The notes: generated from the letters alone by a model not told the origin. A stretch of 64,000 bases of DNA from CAVSVP01 sp963731125 (GCA_963731125.1 CAVSVP010000016.1:1-64000), one strand, 5' to 3'; counted from the first letter of the stretch, positions 1-8,209 are shown. Made by a program: numbers and translations.

Positions 1-513
1 ACACACACCCAGCCTTTTCAGCAAACCGCGGACTCGGGGAAAGATCCAATACTGGTACCGCCAGGGCTTGATCGCATCGGCATCGAGCATCCGCCACACG
101 GTGCCGGCGCTGATCGGCTTGCCCAGTGCCCTACCGGCCTGCGCCGCAATATCCGTGGTCGACAGCCGACTCAAAGGCTGATCCATTCGGTAGACCGCCT
201 CACACGCAACGGCCTTAACCAGCGCCTGATCCAGAGGGGGGAAACCGGACTTGCGCCCGCGTCCAGGGGCATCGTCCAAGAAGAACTCCCCCTTGGCCCA
301 CCGGCGCCGCCAGTACCGCACGGCGTTGGGATGCAGTTCCACTTCCGCCGCCGCACCGACATTGGACAGCAACGGATCAGCATGTAAGAGTAAGACCAAC
401 TTGGCGCGTTGTCGCCGCTGATAGGCAACCGTCCGCTGCCGCACGATGGACCGAGCTTGCTCCACAAAATCGGCGGGAAAATCGGGACGATAAACTGGCG
501 AGGGACCCGGCAT
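1..513 (-). CDS. IS630-family transposase, partial (3' end outside window)
   Basis: The minus strand is open from ATG at 513 to base 1 (171 codons, no stop). The translation starts MPGPSPVYRPDFPADF. A helix-turn-helix region follows at about residues 15-80 (LLSNVGAAAEVELHPNAVRYW), then a winged-helix-like part with GTVWRMLDADAIKPWRYQYW near residues 135-155. This order is typical of IS630-type transposases before the DDE catalytic domain, which would lie left of base 1. The gene points away from the truncated nuoH to its right, so this element is the likely cause of the loss of the nuoH 5' end. Integrity cannot be judged because the catalytic half is not in the window. Confidence 0.8.
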   Translation of the reverse strand, partial: MPGPSPVYRPDFPADFVEQARSIVRQRTVAYQRRQRAKLVLLLHADPLLSNVGAAAEVELHPNAVRYWRRRWAKGEFFLDDAPGRGRKSGFPPLDQALVKAVACEAVYRMDQPLSRLSTTDIAAQAGRALGKPISAGTVWRMLDADAIKPWRYQYWIFPRVRGLLKRLGVC

Positions 514-608
514 AATGCACACCTGTTTGCGTTCGAGGGATTGGGATTTCGTACAAAGCCCTCGTAGCTTACCAAAAACGCCCGCGCAACCCTACAATTA
601 ATTATGAA

Positions 609-1238
609 ATGGAGCACTTAGTATTGGTGGCCGCTTTCTGGGCCGGCTGGGGGCCTAATTCCAAATACGCGCTGACCAGCGGCTATCGCTTCGTCGGTCT
701 GATGCTGGCCTATGAAATGCCGTTGGCCATTACCATTATCGCAGTAGCCCTGCCGGCGGAATCCCTGCGGCTGGGCGCCATCGTCGCCACCCAACAGCAG
801 GCTTACTGGAATGTAGTAACCCAGCCGGTAGGGTTTTTGATCTATTTGCTGTGCGCCTTGGCGGTCCCCTTTTGGGGACCGTTTAATGTGGTCAACGCCC
901 CTGATTTGGCCGGAGGGGCCCGTGAGGAACTCTCCGGTGCGCCCCTTCTGGTATGGCGCTTTGGCCAGTATGCCCTGTTATTGGCCCTTAGTGCCTTTGC
1001 CGTACCGCTGTTTTTAGGCGGTGGCGCGGGACCCTGGCTGCCCGACCCGGTGTGGAGCATTATCAAGATACTGCTGGTCGGGGCCGTACTGATCGCCCTA
1101 AGCCACCATTTACCCAGGGTGCGCCTGGACCGCTTTATGGAGGTAGCCTGGGTTTTATTAATACCGCTGGCGTTGGTCAATCTGTTTTTGATCGGCCTGT
1201 TGCTGTTGATTTGGCCGGAATTAGCAGGAAAATTCTGA
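609..1238 (+). pseudogene. nuoH: NuoH (NADH-quinone oxidoreductase subunit H), 5'-truncated
   Basis: The 209 residues match the C-terminal two thirds of NuoH, the membrane subunit of respiratory complex I that forms part of the quinone chamber. GWGPNSKYALTSGYRF and YEMPLAITII correspond to the conserved GW..N.KYAL and SYE(I/V)P segments, followed by about five hydrophobic helices. NuoH is usually about 325 residues, so roughly 110 N-terminal residues are missing. Similarity begins right beside the IS630 gene on the left, so truncation by that insertion is inferred. The ATG at 609 is only the first in-frame start. The stop overlaps the start of nuoJ (TGATG). Function is unlikely. Confidence 0.82.
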
Positions 1239-1621
1239 TGATAGGTTCCTATATTGCCTTTGGCTTGCTGTCCTTACTTGCCATCATTGCCGGTTGGCTG
1301 GTATTTCGTTTCGACTCCATGGTGCGTGCCACCTTTTCCCTGCTGACCTCGTTTTTGGCCGTCGCCTGTCTGTTGCTCTTGCTGGACAGTGAGTTTATGT
1401 TTGCCATCACCTTTCTGATGATGCTCGGCGAGATGGTTATTATGGCCTTGTTTATGGTGGCTTTTATGATGAATCCGGCGGGGCTGAATCCCATGAACAT
1501 GGTGCATCAACCGCGCCAGGCGGCCGCCGCCGGGATAATGACCTTTTTGACGTTGGCAGCCGCGATCTTGACCAGCGATTTTCCCTTGACCGAGCAACCG
1601 CCTCCTGCGGATGTTAAGTAG
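1238..1621 (+). CDS. nuoJ: NuoJ-like subunit of NADH-quinone oxidoreductase
   Basis: This is a hydrophobic 127-residue protein with four predicted membrane segments and a NuoJ-type core (FDSMVRATFSLLTSFLAVA, then EFMFAITFLMMLGEMVIMALFM). NuoJ is a membrane subunit of complex I. Start ATG 1238 overlaps the nuoH stop, the usual coupled arrangement; a longer frame reaching back into nuoH is not credible. It is short for NuoJ (usually 165-200) and ends just 8 bases before an IS630 inverted repeat. The C-terminal helix may be naturally absent or lost. nuoI is not between H and J, unlike the classic operon, so this may be a variant complex I cluster. With nuoH truncated it is probably a stranded relic. 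Confidence 0.7.
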   Translation: MIGSYIAFGLLSLLAIIAGWLVFRFDSMVRATFSLLTSFLAVACLLLLLDSEFMFAITFLMMLGEMVIMALFMVAFMMNPAGLNPMNMVHQPRQAAAAGIMTFLTLAAAILTSDFPLTEQPPPADVK

Positions 1622-1629
1622 TCGGCCAT

Positions 1630-1642
1630 AAGTATTTTAACA
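1630..1642 (+). repeat. Left terminal inverted repeat of the IS630 element
   Basis: AAGTATTTTAACA, perfectly complementary to 4481-4493. It lies 60 bases before the start of the split transposase gene, at a typical IS630 distance. Confidence 0.75.
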
Positions 1643-1701
1643 AAAGCAAAAATGAGGTAACCTTATTCTATTTTAGAGTCCATTGTTGTGATAGGCCACT
1701 G

Positions 1702-1863
1702 ATGCTATTGGTAACCCCCCTGAGCGAGCCCGAGAAGGTGACGCTACAAGAGATGCACCAACACCACCCGTTTCATTGGACACAGATGCGCGCCCATGCG
1801 ATTTTGCTGAGTGCGTCGGGTTATCGGGTTCAAGTTAGGCCGACTTCGTCGGCGACTTCTTAA
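1702..1863 (+). pseudogene. IS630 transposase, N-terminal piece (interrupted)
   Basis: The frame from ATG 1702 begins MLLVTPLSEPEKVTLQEM and continues with HHPFHWTQMRAHAILLSASGYRVQ, the standard IS630 N-terminus ahead of the helix-turn-helix. True homology stops at the CAA codon 1831-1833. The following residues to the stop at 1861 are read from the inserted IS91-type element. The continuation (AIAAIYGVCRQTVSSWLKAW) starts at 3609 in a compatible frame. Confidence 0.8.
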
Positions 1864-1945
1864 CGCCGTGGTTTAGCAACAGGCTCAGTCGCTTTACAAT
1901 AGAGGTGAGAGGCCACTGGTCTGAAGCCCCTCGGAGGAGCATTAT

Positions 1946-2146
1946 ATGATCATTAACTTCGCATGTCGCCAGTGTAAGCAGCCGTTTGACTGCGACGTGG
2001 GCCAAATCAACCTAGATGAGCACGCCCTACGCCCCCACTTCGCAAAACCCATTATCTGTCCTAACTGTGGTGAGCGGAGCCTGGAGGAAGTCTACCTGAG
2101 CGAACGCGGGCAAAGTCAAATGACCGAAGCCACCCTCACGCGTTGA
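1946..2146 (+). CDS. Small zinc-ribbon protein (passenger in the IS91-type element)
   Basis: This is a 66-residue acidic protein with two CxxC knuckles (CRQC at residues 7-10, CPNC at 38-41), which suggests one structural zinc site. No family was recognised with certainty. GGAGGAG at 1933-1939, six bases before ATG 1946, is an excellent ribosome binding site. The gene lies inside the inferred IS91-type unit, upstream of and parallel to the transposase, so it is either passenger cargo or an accessory protein. The good RBS and intact frame suggest it is or was recently expressed. Confidence 0.6.
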   Translation: MIINFACRQCKQPFDCDVGQINLDEHALRPHFAKPIICPNCGERSLEEVYLSERGQSQMTEATLTR

Positions 2147-2240
2147 GTTTATCGTCGGGTTTAAAACCGTTAAACTAGCGCCCAACGTTATCCCTTGACC
2201 GAGGCTATCCTCTATTCGTCCTCCCTCTCCGATCAAAAAG

Positions 2241-3424
2241 CTGTTTTGTAACGGCCGGTTGTGGTGGCGTTTTTACGAAAAGTACCAAGCGCGGCTACGT
2301 CCGGCGATTGTCGAAAACATCATCAGTCTGTTGAGCTGTGGACTGTTGATCCGGGGTTATGCGCTGTATCACTGTAGCCATAGCGCCTGTCTTCATACCA
2401 AGAAAATTGCGTTCCGCTGTAAAAGCCGGTTTTGCCCCACCTGCGGCAAGAAAGCCACCGATCAGTGGATCGCAACGCAGCAAGCGGTTTTACCCCACAC
2501 CGAGTGGCAACATCTGACCTTCACGATACCCGCGCAACTCTGGGTCCTGTTTCAATACAACCGCGTTTTGCTCACCCAGCTCAGTCCCCTGGCGGCGAAG
2601 ACGGTCCAAACCGTGGCACGCCAAAAACACGGCTTACCCGGGATCTTCACCGCGCTTCACACCGTCGGGCGGGATCTCAAATGGCACCCGCATGTGCATC
2701 TGTCGGTCACCCGCGGCGGGCTCACCGACGATCACCAGGCGTGGAAGCCGCTCTACTTTCCCGGCACCTGATTATGCCGAGGTGGCGCTACGAGATCATC
2801 ACGCGGTTGCGTCAAACCTATGCCCGCGGCGAACTGGTGCTGCCGCCGAGACTGCAAGCCGCCTGCCCAACGCTGGCTGACTGGAACCATTGGCTCGATC
2901 CCCATTATCGCAAAGCCTGGATCGTGCATTTCGCCAAGCCCCATCATCATCCTCAGCGCAACGTCAACTACCTTGGCCGTTACCTCAAACGCCCCCCGCT
3001 TGCCCTATCTCGCCTCAAGCACTACGATGGTAATACCGTGGTCTTTGCCTACCTGAACCATACCACCCAACGCCATCAAACCGTCACCCTCGACGCTGAG
3101 GCGTTCATCAAACGTTTTGTCCAGCAGATTCCCGACAAAGGCTTTCGGATGCTCCGCTATTACGGCTTCCTGGCCCATCGGGTCCGCGCGACCTTACTCC
3201 CCACGGTCTACCAGTTACTCGAGCAACCGGAAAAACCAATGATTCCCATTCGGTACCCGACGTTGCTTCAGCAAAGCTTTGGCCTCGACCCCCTGCAGTG
3301 CATTCTCTGTCAATCCCCGCTGCGATTAGCCGGCGTTGTCATCGGCCTCTCATCGCAGCAACTGCAGCCCTATCACCAACACCTGGCTTGGATGAAACCC
3401 ATCCCGTTCGGGTCTCTGGCGTAA
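2241..3424 (+). pseudogene. IS91-family transposase, frameshifted
   Basis: The frame running through TTG 2259 encodes the N-terminal half of an IS91 (HUH/Y1 rolling-circle) transposase: WWRFYEKYQARLRPAIVENI, a cysteine-rich zinc finger (YHCSHSACLHTK, CKSRFCPTCGKKATDQW) and the HUH motif in WHPHVHLSVTRGG. That frame stops at 2771. The rest (MPRWRYEIITRLRQ, NYLGRYLKRPPLA, then a final CILCQSPL zinc motif) continues in another frame to 3424, so a single-base change near 2763-2772 breaks the gene. Homology reaches upstream to at least IKKLF near 2232, so the start is uncertain (CTG 2241, TTG 2259 or ATT 2214). The element cannot move by itself unless the frameshift is suppressed. Confidence 0.85.
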
Positions 3425-3586
3425 ATACCACAGGATCAATCCGTCTCAATATCGCCTCGGTCGCTGATGGGCCTGCTTTGCGTGGCTTGTGGCCGTCTTT
3501 GACCCTGATTTTACCTGCGCAACGCCCTGCCCTGAGTGCAGTCAATGAAAACAGCTTCGCCTCTTGCCATCCACCATGGGCTAAAA

Positions 3587-3608
3587 GCACTTTGAAATTC
3601 CTATACCT
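3587..3608 (+). other. oriIS-like end of the IS91-family element
   Basis: The stretch contains TTTGAAATTCCTATACC and lies downstream of the transposase, directly before the CAAG junction. It resembles the replication-origin end described for ISCR/IS91 elements (…TTTGAACTTCCTATACC as remembered). The match is from memory and was not computed. Confidence 0.5.
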
Positions 3609-4478
3609 CAAGCGATCGCGGCGATCTATGGCGTGTGTCGGCAGACGGTCTCGAGTTGGCTGAAAGCGTGGGCACGTCGGGGGTTAGTGGGGTTACTGGA
3701 TCAAGCGCGCAGTGGTCGGCCGCGCAAACTCAGCGCCGCGGAAGCAGCGCCGGTGCTGGCGTGGCTGGAAGCGGAGCCGCGCTCCATCAAGCGGGTGCTG
3801 GCGGCGTTAGAGAAGCGCGGCGGGCGCCAGGTCAGTAGGAAGACGATGAAACGGTTGTGCCAACGGGCGGGGCTGGTGTGGAAGCGGGTGCGACAATCGC
3901 TCAAAGACAAGCGCGATCCCCAGGCGTTTGCCGCTTCGGTGGAACGGCTTGCCGAGCTGATTGAGCGCGAGGCGAGCGGGGCGATTGAGCGGTATTATTT
4001 TGACGAGTCCGGCTTTACCCTCGTCCCGGCGATGGCTTACGCGTGGCAACCCCGCGGCGAGACGATCGAGTTACCGGCGTCCCATAGCCAGCGGCTCCAT
4101 GTGCTCGGGTTTATGAATCGGGCCAGTGACGTGCATTCTTATGTCTTTGAAGGCACCATCGACACTGCGGTCGTGATCGCCTGCTTTGATGAATTTGCCA
4201 AGACCCGAGAAAAACCCACCGTCGTGGTACTCGATAATGCCTCGCTCCATACCAGCGAAGCGGTTGAGGCAAATCGGGAACGTTGGCACGCTACCGGTCT
4301 GCAGCTAGAATTTCTCGCCCCGTATTCACCGGAATTAAATTTGATCGAAATCTTATGGCGCAAGATCAAATATGAATGGCTGCCCTTCTCGGCCTATGAA
4401 TCCTTTTCCCGCCTCCGAGATGAGCTCTTTAAGATCCTGAGAGACATCGGCACTGAATACCAGATCGCATTCTCATAA
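3609..4478 (+). pseudogene. IS630 transposase, C-terminal piece with DDE domain
   Basis: The open frame reads QAIAAIYGVCRQTVSSWLKAW (helix-turn-helix), then LLDQARSGRPRKL, and the IS630 catalytic core: YYFDESGFTL, VVVLDNASLH and LAPYSPELNLIEILWRKIKYEWL, which carry the D, D and E residues. GTG 3633 is only the first in-frame start. The true start is ATG 1702, beyond the inserted IS91-type element. Joined, the product would be 332 residues, a normal IS630 length. The core looks intact, so excision of the inner element could restore function. Confidence 0.85.
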
Positions 4479-4480
4479 AA

Positions 4481-4493
4481 TGTTAAAATACTT
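4481..4493 (-). repeat. Right terminal inverted repeat of the IS630 element
   Basis: TGTTAAAATACTT, the exact complement of 1630-1642, three bases after the transposase stop codon. Confidence 0.75.
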
Positions 4494-4507
4494 GTGATCG
4501 ATTACTT

Positions 4508-5191
4508 ATGTCGGGTGGCGGCCATGGCGAGAAGGGTGCCGCCGGTGAGATGGCGGGCATGCAGCATGGCGTCGGGCACGACATGAACGGCATGGATCAT
4601 AGCAAATCCAGCCCGTCGGACATGGCGATGGGCAGCGTTGGTAGCATGATGGAGTCAGCGGGCACGGTGGTGGCAAGACACGGTCCCGATGACCACGGAC
4701 CCGGTAATATTTCAGTGGCAGAGGTGCAGCGGAATCGGCTTGGTGAGCCCGGTACCGGGCTGGAGAACACCGGTCATCGCGTTCTGGTCTACACAAACCT
4801 GCGCCGCCTGGCTTCCGATTTTGACGACCGTCCGCCGAGCCGTGAGTTAGAGCTACACCTCACCGGCAATATGGAACGCTACCTGTGGTCCTTCAACGGC
4901 AAAAAGTTTTCGGAGGTCAAGGGGCCGATCCTGTTCAATTACGGCGAGCGGCTGCGCCTTATCATGGTTAACGACACAATGATGGAGCACCCTATCCACC
5001 TGCACGGCATGTGGATGGAACTGGAGAATGGTCATGGCCGGCACATTCCACGCAAGCACACGGTCAGCGTTAAGCCGGCCGAACGCCTGTCTGTGCTAAT
5101 CACGGCAGATGCGCCGGGGCGCTGGGCTTTTCACTGCCATCTCCTCTATCACATGGAAATGGGTATGTTCCGCGTGGTGCAGGTCGCCTGA
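4508..5191 (+). pseudogene. copA: CopA-type multicopper oxidase, C-terminal remnant
   Basis: The 227 residues match the end of CopA/PcoA, the periplasmic multicopper oxidase of copper resistance. A Met/His-rich stretch (residues 1-45, e.g. MQHGVGHDMNGMDHS) precedes the last cupredoxin domain, which carries HPIHLHG and the type 1 copper signature HCHLLYHMEMGM. CopA is normally about 600 residues, so the first two cupredoxin domains and the signal peptide are missing. The break coincides with the right end of the IS630 element (4493). The export signal and half the trinuclear copper ligands are absent, so the piece should be inactive. copB follows after 21 bases, as in copAB operons. Confidence 0.85.
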
Positions 5192-5212
5192 CAACATCAA
5201 GGAGCCAAGCCG

Positions 5213-6057
5213 ATGAAAAACACACCGCAAGCCATGCTAGCTGCCCTGTGCCTGTTGCTGGCCGGCCATGTGGCCGGCGCCGAAACTCAACCCGATGGCG
5301 CACCGGCCGACTGGCCAGAACCGGTCGAGGATTCTCAGATTTTCAGCTTTCTCCTGATCGACCAGCTCGAGTATCAGATCAAGGACGGAGACAATTCACT
5401 CTATTGGGACGCCGAAGGCTGGATTGGGACGGACTATAACAGGATCTGGGTTAAGAGGCTGTTGGAAAACCCCTGATCGAACGATTTCGGAGCATTTTAA
5501 ATCAACGCATTAGCTTGCGCGCCAGGGTATTTTCCAACAGCCTCTAGACAGAAGGTGATAAGATTTTCGACAATGACGTGGAAGAAGCCGAGGTGCAGGT
5601 TCTCTATAGCCGGTTCATTGCCCCTTTCTGGGACCTGCAGGCGGGAGTGCGTTACGACTTCAGGCCGAATCCCTCTCGCAGCTTTGCCGTGCTCGGCGTC
5701 GAGGGACTAGCACCCTACTGGTTCGAGTTCGAGGCGGCCGGCTTTATCAGCGACGACGGAGATGTATCCGCACGCGTGGAAGCGGAGTACGAGATTCTGT
5801 TTACGCAAAGGTTGATTGCACAACCGCTACTGGAGGTCAACCTTGCCGCTCAGGATGTGGAGGAACTCGGCATTGGCTCCGGCTTCACCGATATCGAGCT
5901 GGGCTTACGCCTTCGCTACGAGATCCGGCGTGAATTCGCACCTTATATTGGTCTCGCCTGGACGCGCAGGCTCGGTAATACGGCGGATTTCGCCAGGGAT
6001 GAAGGCGAGGACGTGGGTGATCTCGCCGTGGTGGCGGGGGTGCGGCTATGGTTCTGA
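5213..6057 (+). pseudogene. copB: CopB outer-membrane copper resistance protein, interrupted by a 92-bp repeat
   Basis: The N-terminal 81 residues (5213-5455) show a signal peptide (residues 1-23, ending VAGA) and the CopB opening DWPEPVEDSQIFSFLLIDQLEYQ and DAEGWIGTDYNRIWVK. A 92-base palindromic-ended insertion (5454-5545) then adds a premature stop at 5474. The beta-barrel part resumes at about 5548 (EAEVQVLYSRFIAPFWDLQAG) and ends with the typical C-terminal GVRLWF at 6057. Removing 92 bases restores one frame (…IWVK-TEGDKIFDNDVEEAEVQ…). CopB is an outer-membrane barrel binding periplasmic copper. The gene is preceded by an AAGGAG ribosome site. Confidence 0.85.
5454..5545. repeat. MITE-like element, copy 1 (inside copB)
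   Basis: A 16-bp perfect terminal inverted repeat (AGAGGCTGTTGGAAAA at 5454-5469, complement at 5530-5545) encloses 60 bases with no gene. The tip AGAGGCTGT is shared with a second element at 25524-25625. TA lies just outside or at both ends. The ends recall IS5-type inverted repeats (inference). It breaks copB. Confidence 0.75.
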
Positions 6058-6093
6058 AATTGTCTCGCCTATAAAGATCTGGAAACTGTCATC

Positions 6094-6129
6094 AAGACCG
6101 TCTGCGGCATCCGTGTCGCAGACGGTCTT
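6094..6129. terminator. Strong stem-loop after copB
   Basis: A 13-bp perfect stem (AAGACCGTCTGCG at 6094-6106 with its complement at 6117-6129) and a 10-base loop lie 37 bases after the copB stop. The following GTTAAG is not a clear U-tract, so it may act in both directions or only stabilise the 3' end. Confidence 0.5.
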
Positions 6130-6155
6130 GTTAAGCATGCAAGTATGTTATAGGC

Positions 6156-6445
6156 ATGTCGAAGATGATTCGGTTACGAAATGTCCCTGACGACCTGCAC
6201 CGAAAAAAGGCGCGGGCTGCCCAGGAAGGGATGTCGCTCTCGGATTGCATCACCTGACTGATTTTCCCATCACTCGCTATCCCCATGATCTATTTCTGTT
6301 CCGAATCTGGGAGTTGCGCTATAACGTCACCGCCTACGATGCTGTCTACATTGCTCTCGCCGAGTCCCTTTTCGCACCTCTCTTAACCCGCGATGCCTGG
6401 CTTGCCTCAGCCCCAGAACACCATGCAAGAATCGAGCTTGCCTGA
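6156..6445 (+). pseudogene. VapB/VapC toxin-antitoxin remnant with internal deletion
   Basis: ATG 6156 opens a 33-residue frame (MIRLRNVPDDLHRKKARAAQEGMSLSDCIT) that matches the N-terminus of a VapB/FitA-type ribbon-helix-helix antitoxin, then stops at 6257. A second frame (6245-6445) matches the C-terminal half of a VapC PIN-domain ribonuclease: RIWELRYNVTAYDAVYIALAE and PLLTRDAWLA carry the later acidic residues. The rest of vapB and the first half of vapC, with the N-terminal catalytic Asp, are missing. One deletion joining the two genes explains the layout. Neither part should be active. Confidence 0.75.
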
Positions 6446-6783
6446 GTTCTGGAATAGAAACACAGTTCGTATGTGGTCTTATGCCGTTTTGCAAGTCTTG
6501 GTTAGAAAAACAGGGTTGCTCACGTATACATGATCTATGGTGTCGAATTGAGGTTGCATTAAGGCGATTTCTTGGAAAGACTCTAACGGCGGTCTGGTTG
6601 AAACGAAACGTAATTCAGAAATTGAGATGTCTCCAAACCCGGATTTCGCTACGCTCCATCCAGGCTACCAAAGGGCAAGCCAATGTTTTTCTGGAAAAAA
6701 CCTCAAAAGAGAATAGCATGGTTCGCCTTAGTCTTGGTGTTAAAGCACCGTAACCCAATAGAAACCTTTATGAGAATACAGGC
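6446..6783. other. Gap without a supported gene
   Basis: A 90-codon open frame (6481-6753) has no recognisable domain and no ribosome site. It contains GGATTTCGCTACGCTCCATC, a phrase typical of degenerate bacterial intergenic repeats. I see no convincing gene or RNA here. Confidence 0.5.
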
Positions 6784-7221
6784 ATGATTATTGTATTAGT
6801 GCTTATTGTTTTCTTGGCCATCGGCTGGTGGGTCTATCAAGACACCCAGAATTACGAGGGCTCTCTGGATAAGCTTGTCGAATCAGGGTTTGAGATTGAT
6901 CACACCCTGAAGGGCAGACCCTCGGTCGTCTTTGATGACGACACAAAACGTCTGGCCTTCGTTTCCGCTAACCGCAACACTCTCTACCGCTATGACCAAG
7001 TTTTGGGCTGGGAATGGGGCAGTATGGAAAAACCGGGATGGAACGATAAAAGCGAGGCGGACAAATCATATTACGTGGTTTTCTATATGCAATACGAAGA
7101 TGAACCAACCATTAAAGTGGAAGGAATCAGCGAACGTGACGTCAAACTCTGGCGTGATCGGCTGAATAAGCTGTTGCAACGCAACTCGGCAGGTAGTAAG
7201 CAAAATGCAGTACTTCCGTAA
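6784..7221 (+). CDS. Membrane-anchored protein of unknown function
   Basis: This 145-residue protein has an N-terminal transmembrane anchor (residues 2-18, IIVLVLIVFLAIGWWVY). A soluble domain follows, with SVVFDDDTKRLAFV, YRYDQVLGWEW and a C-terminal helix ERDVKLWRDRLNKLLQR. The alternating strands and final helix suggest a small PH-like fold, but this is inference and no family was recognised. Start ATG 6784 has only a weak upstream GAATACAGG. The 3' end overlaps the next gene's proposed ATG (7205) by 17 bases, so the two may be co-transcribed. Confidence 0.6.
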   Translation: MIIVLVLIVFLAIGWWVYQDTQNYEGSLDKLVESGFEIDHTLKGRPSVVFDDDTKRLAFVSANRNTLYRYDQVLGWEWGSMEKPGWNDKSEADKSYYVVFYMQYEDEPTIKVEGISERDVKLWRDRLNKLLQRNSAGSKQNAVLP

Positions 7222-8209
7222 AGCCGAATCGGCGATTATTTATGGTTTTATGACTGTTGGCCGGCAAGCCTACCTTGCCCAAGGCGCCGTGCTTCGCTCT
7301 ATTGGCGATAGCATTGTTATCGGCCATCACAGCATAGTGCTGGAGAACAGCGTCATTGTCGGCAATCCGAAACTCATCACCCGCATTGGAGAAAAGGTCG
7401 TTTTCGGGCACCGCACCCTGGTCATTGGCGCCGCCATAGGGAATCTCTGCGAAATCGGCAATGCCTGTATTATTATGCCCAAGGCAGACATCGGCGATTG
7501 GTGTATCTTGGGCGAGGGCACGTTGATTCCTGAAGGCATGAAGATCCCCTCCCATTCCGTGGTAGTCGGCCGTCCCGGCAGGATTATTCGATCCCTTACC
7601 ATAACAGATCAGGCCGTTATCACGCGGTTGCGTAACGGCGATACTGCCTTATCGGGAGAAGCCGGCCAAGCTTTTCAAAACGGCATTCTTGTTGAGGAAT
7701 CGACTATGGGAAAACTCTACGCCTACAAAAATCAATTCCCGCAAATTGCGAAAACGGCTTTTCTGTTTGATTCCGCCGAGATCACCGGCGATGTTATCGT
7801 CGGAGACGATTGCATTATCGGGGCGGGCGTCAAAATCATCGGCGATTCCCACGGCCCGGTTCGGATCGGCAGCAAAGTTCAAATTCTGGAAAACACGGTG
7901 TTACATCTGTTACCGGATAACCGGTTAGTGATCGAAGACGATGTGGTAATCGGACCCGGCTGTATGATTCACGGTTGCAAAATCGGCCAACATAGTGTTA
8001 TCGAACCTGGCGCTATTGTCTGCGATTACAGCGAGATCGGTGCAAATTCTCTGGTTAAAGCGGGCAGTGTGGTCAAACAGCGCTCTACCTTTCCCAATAA
8101 CGCGGTTATCGAAGGCTTCCCGGCCAAACCGATGGCTACCTTAGCCAAACCGCTCGACTTCCCCCGCTGGGCATTGACGTTAGGAGAGTTGCGCTCGCTG
8201 CTGACGTGA
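7205..8209 (+). CDS. Tandem left-handed beta-helix protein (gamma-carbonic anhydrase/PaaY-like, two halves)
   Basis: This 334-residue protein is built from hexapeptide repeats. Half 1 (about residues 15-135) has GQAYLAQGAVLRSIGDSIVIGHHS-type turns and ends GRPGRIIRSL. Half 2 (about 175-320) repeats the plan (AEITGDVIVGDDCIIGAGVKI, VVIGPGCMIHGCKIG) and ends EGFPAKPMATL. Each half resembles a gamma-carbonic anhydrase/PaaY unit, which is normally one domain of about 175-200 residues that trimerises. Histidines are present (HH at turn 2, HSV, HG), but the full zinc triad cannot be confirmed by eye. The start could be ATG 7205 or ATG 7250. It lies directly upstream of the ACIII operon, but no functional link is established. 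Confidence 0.7.
   Translation: MQYFRKAESAIIYGFMTVGRQAYLAQGAVLRSIGDSIVIGHHSIVLENSVIVGNPKLITRIGEKVVFGHRTLVIGAAIGNLCEIGNACIIMPKADIGDWCILGEGTLIPEGMKIPSHSVVVGRPGRIIRSLTITDQAVITRLRNGDTALSGEAGQAFQNGILVEESTMGKLYAYKNQFPQIAKTAFLFDSAEITGDVIVGDDCIIGAGVKIIGDSHGPVRIGSKVQILENTVLHLLPDNRLVIEDDVVIGPGCMIHGCKIGQHSVIEPGAIVCDYSEIGANSLVKAGSVVKQRSTFPNNAVIEGFPAKPMATLAKPLDFPRWALTLGELRSLLT

Larger units (their letters stand above)
1831..3608 (+). mobile_element. IS91-family element with zinc-ribbon passenger
   Basis: The ends are placed by restoring the IS630 gene: CAAG occurs at both junctions (1831-1834 and 3609-3612), and removing 1778 bases rebuilds ...SGYRV-Q-AIAAIYGV in frame. The right end carries TTTGAAATTCCTATACC (3591-3607), close to the oriIS motif remembered for ISCR/IS91 elements. 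IS91-family elements move by rolling-circle replication next to GTTC/CTTG-type tetranucleotides and make no target duplication, which fits. Contents are a 66-residue zinc-ribbon ORF and a frameshifted Y1-type transposase gene. The exact end (before or after CAAG) is ambiguous by four bases. Confidence 0.75.
1630..4493 (+). mobile_element. IS630-family element split by a nested IS91-family element
   Basis: A 13-bp perfect inverted repeat bounds this unit (AAGTATTTTAACA at 1630-1642 and its complement at 4481-4493). Inside are the first 43 codons of an IS630 transposase (1702-1830) and the rest of the gene (3609-4478), separated by about 1.78 kb with an IS91-type transposase. Deleting 1831-3608 joins the two halves in frame to a 332-codon IS630 transposase. 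The left end falls 8 bases after nuoJ and the right end just before a truncated copA, so the element sits between two damaged operons. A clean TA target duplication is not visible (TA on the left, TG on the right). Confidence 0.8.

Noticed and set aside
171..617. Minus-strand open frame of 148 codons
   Set aside because: It is a shifted frame over the IS630 transposase (513 to 1), whose translation shows the family motifs.
6481..6753. 90-codon open frame
   Set aside because: No ribosome site, no domain, and it contains typical intergenic repeat wording.
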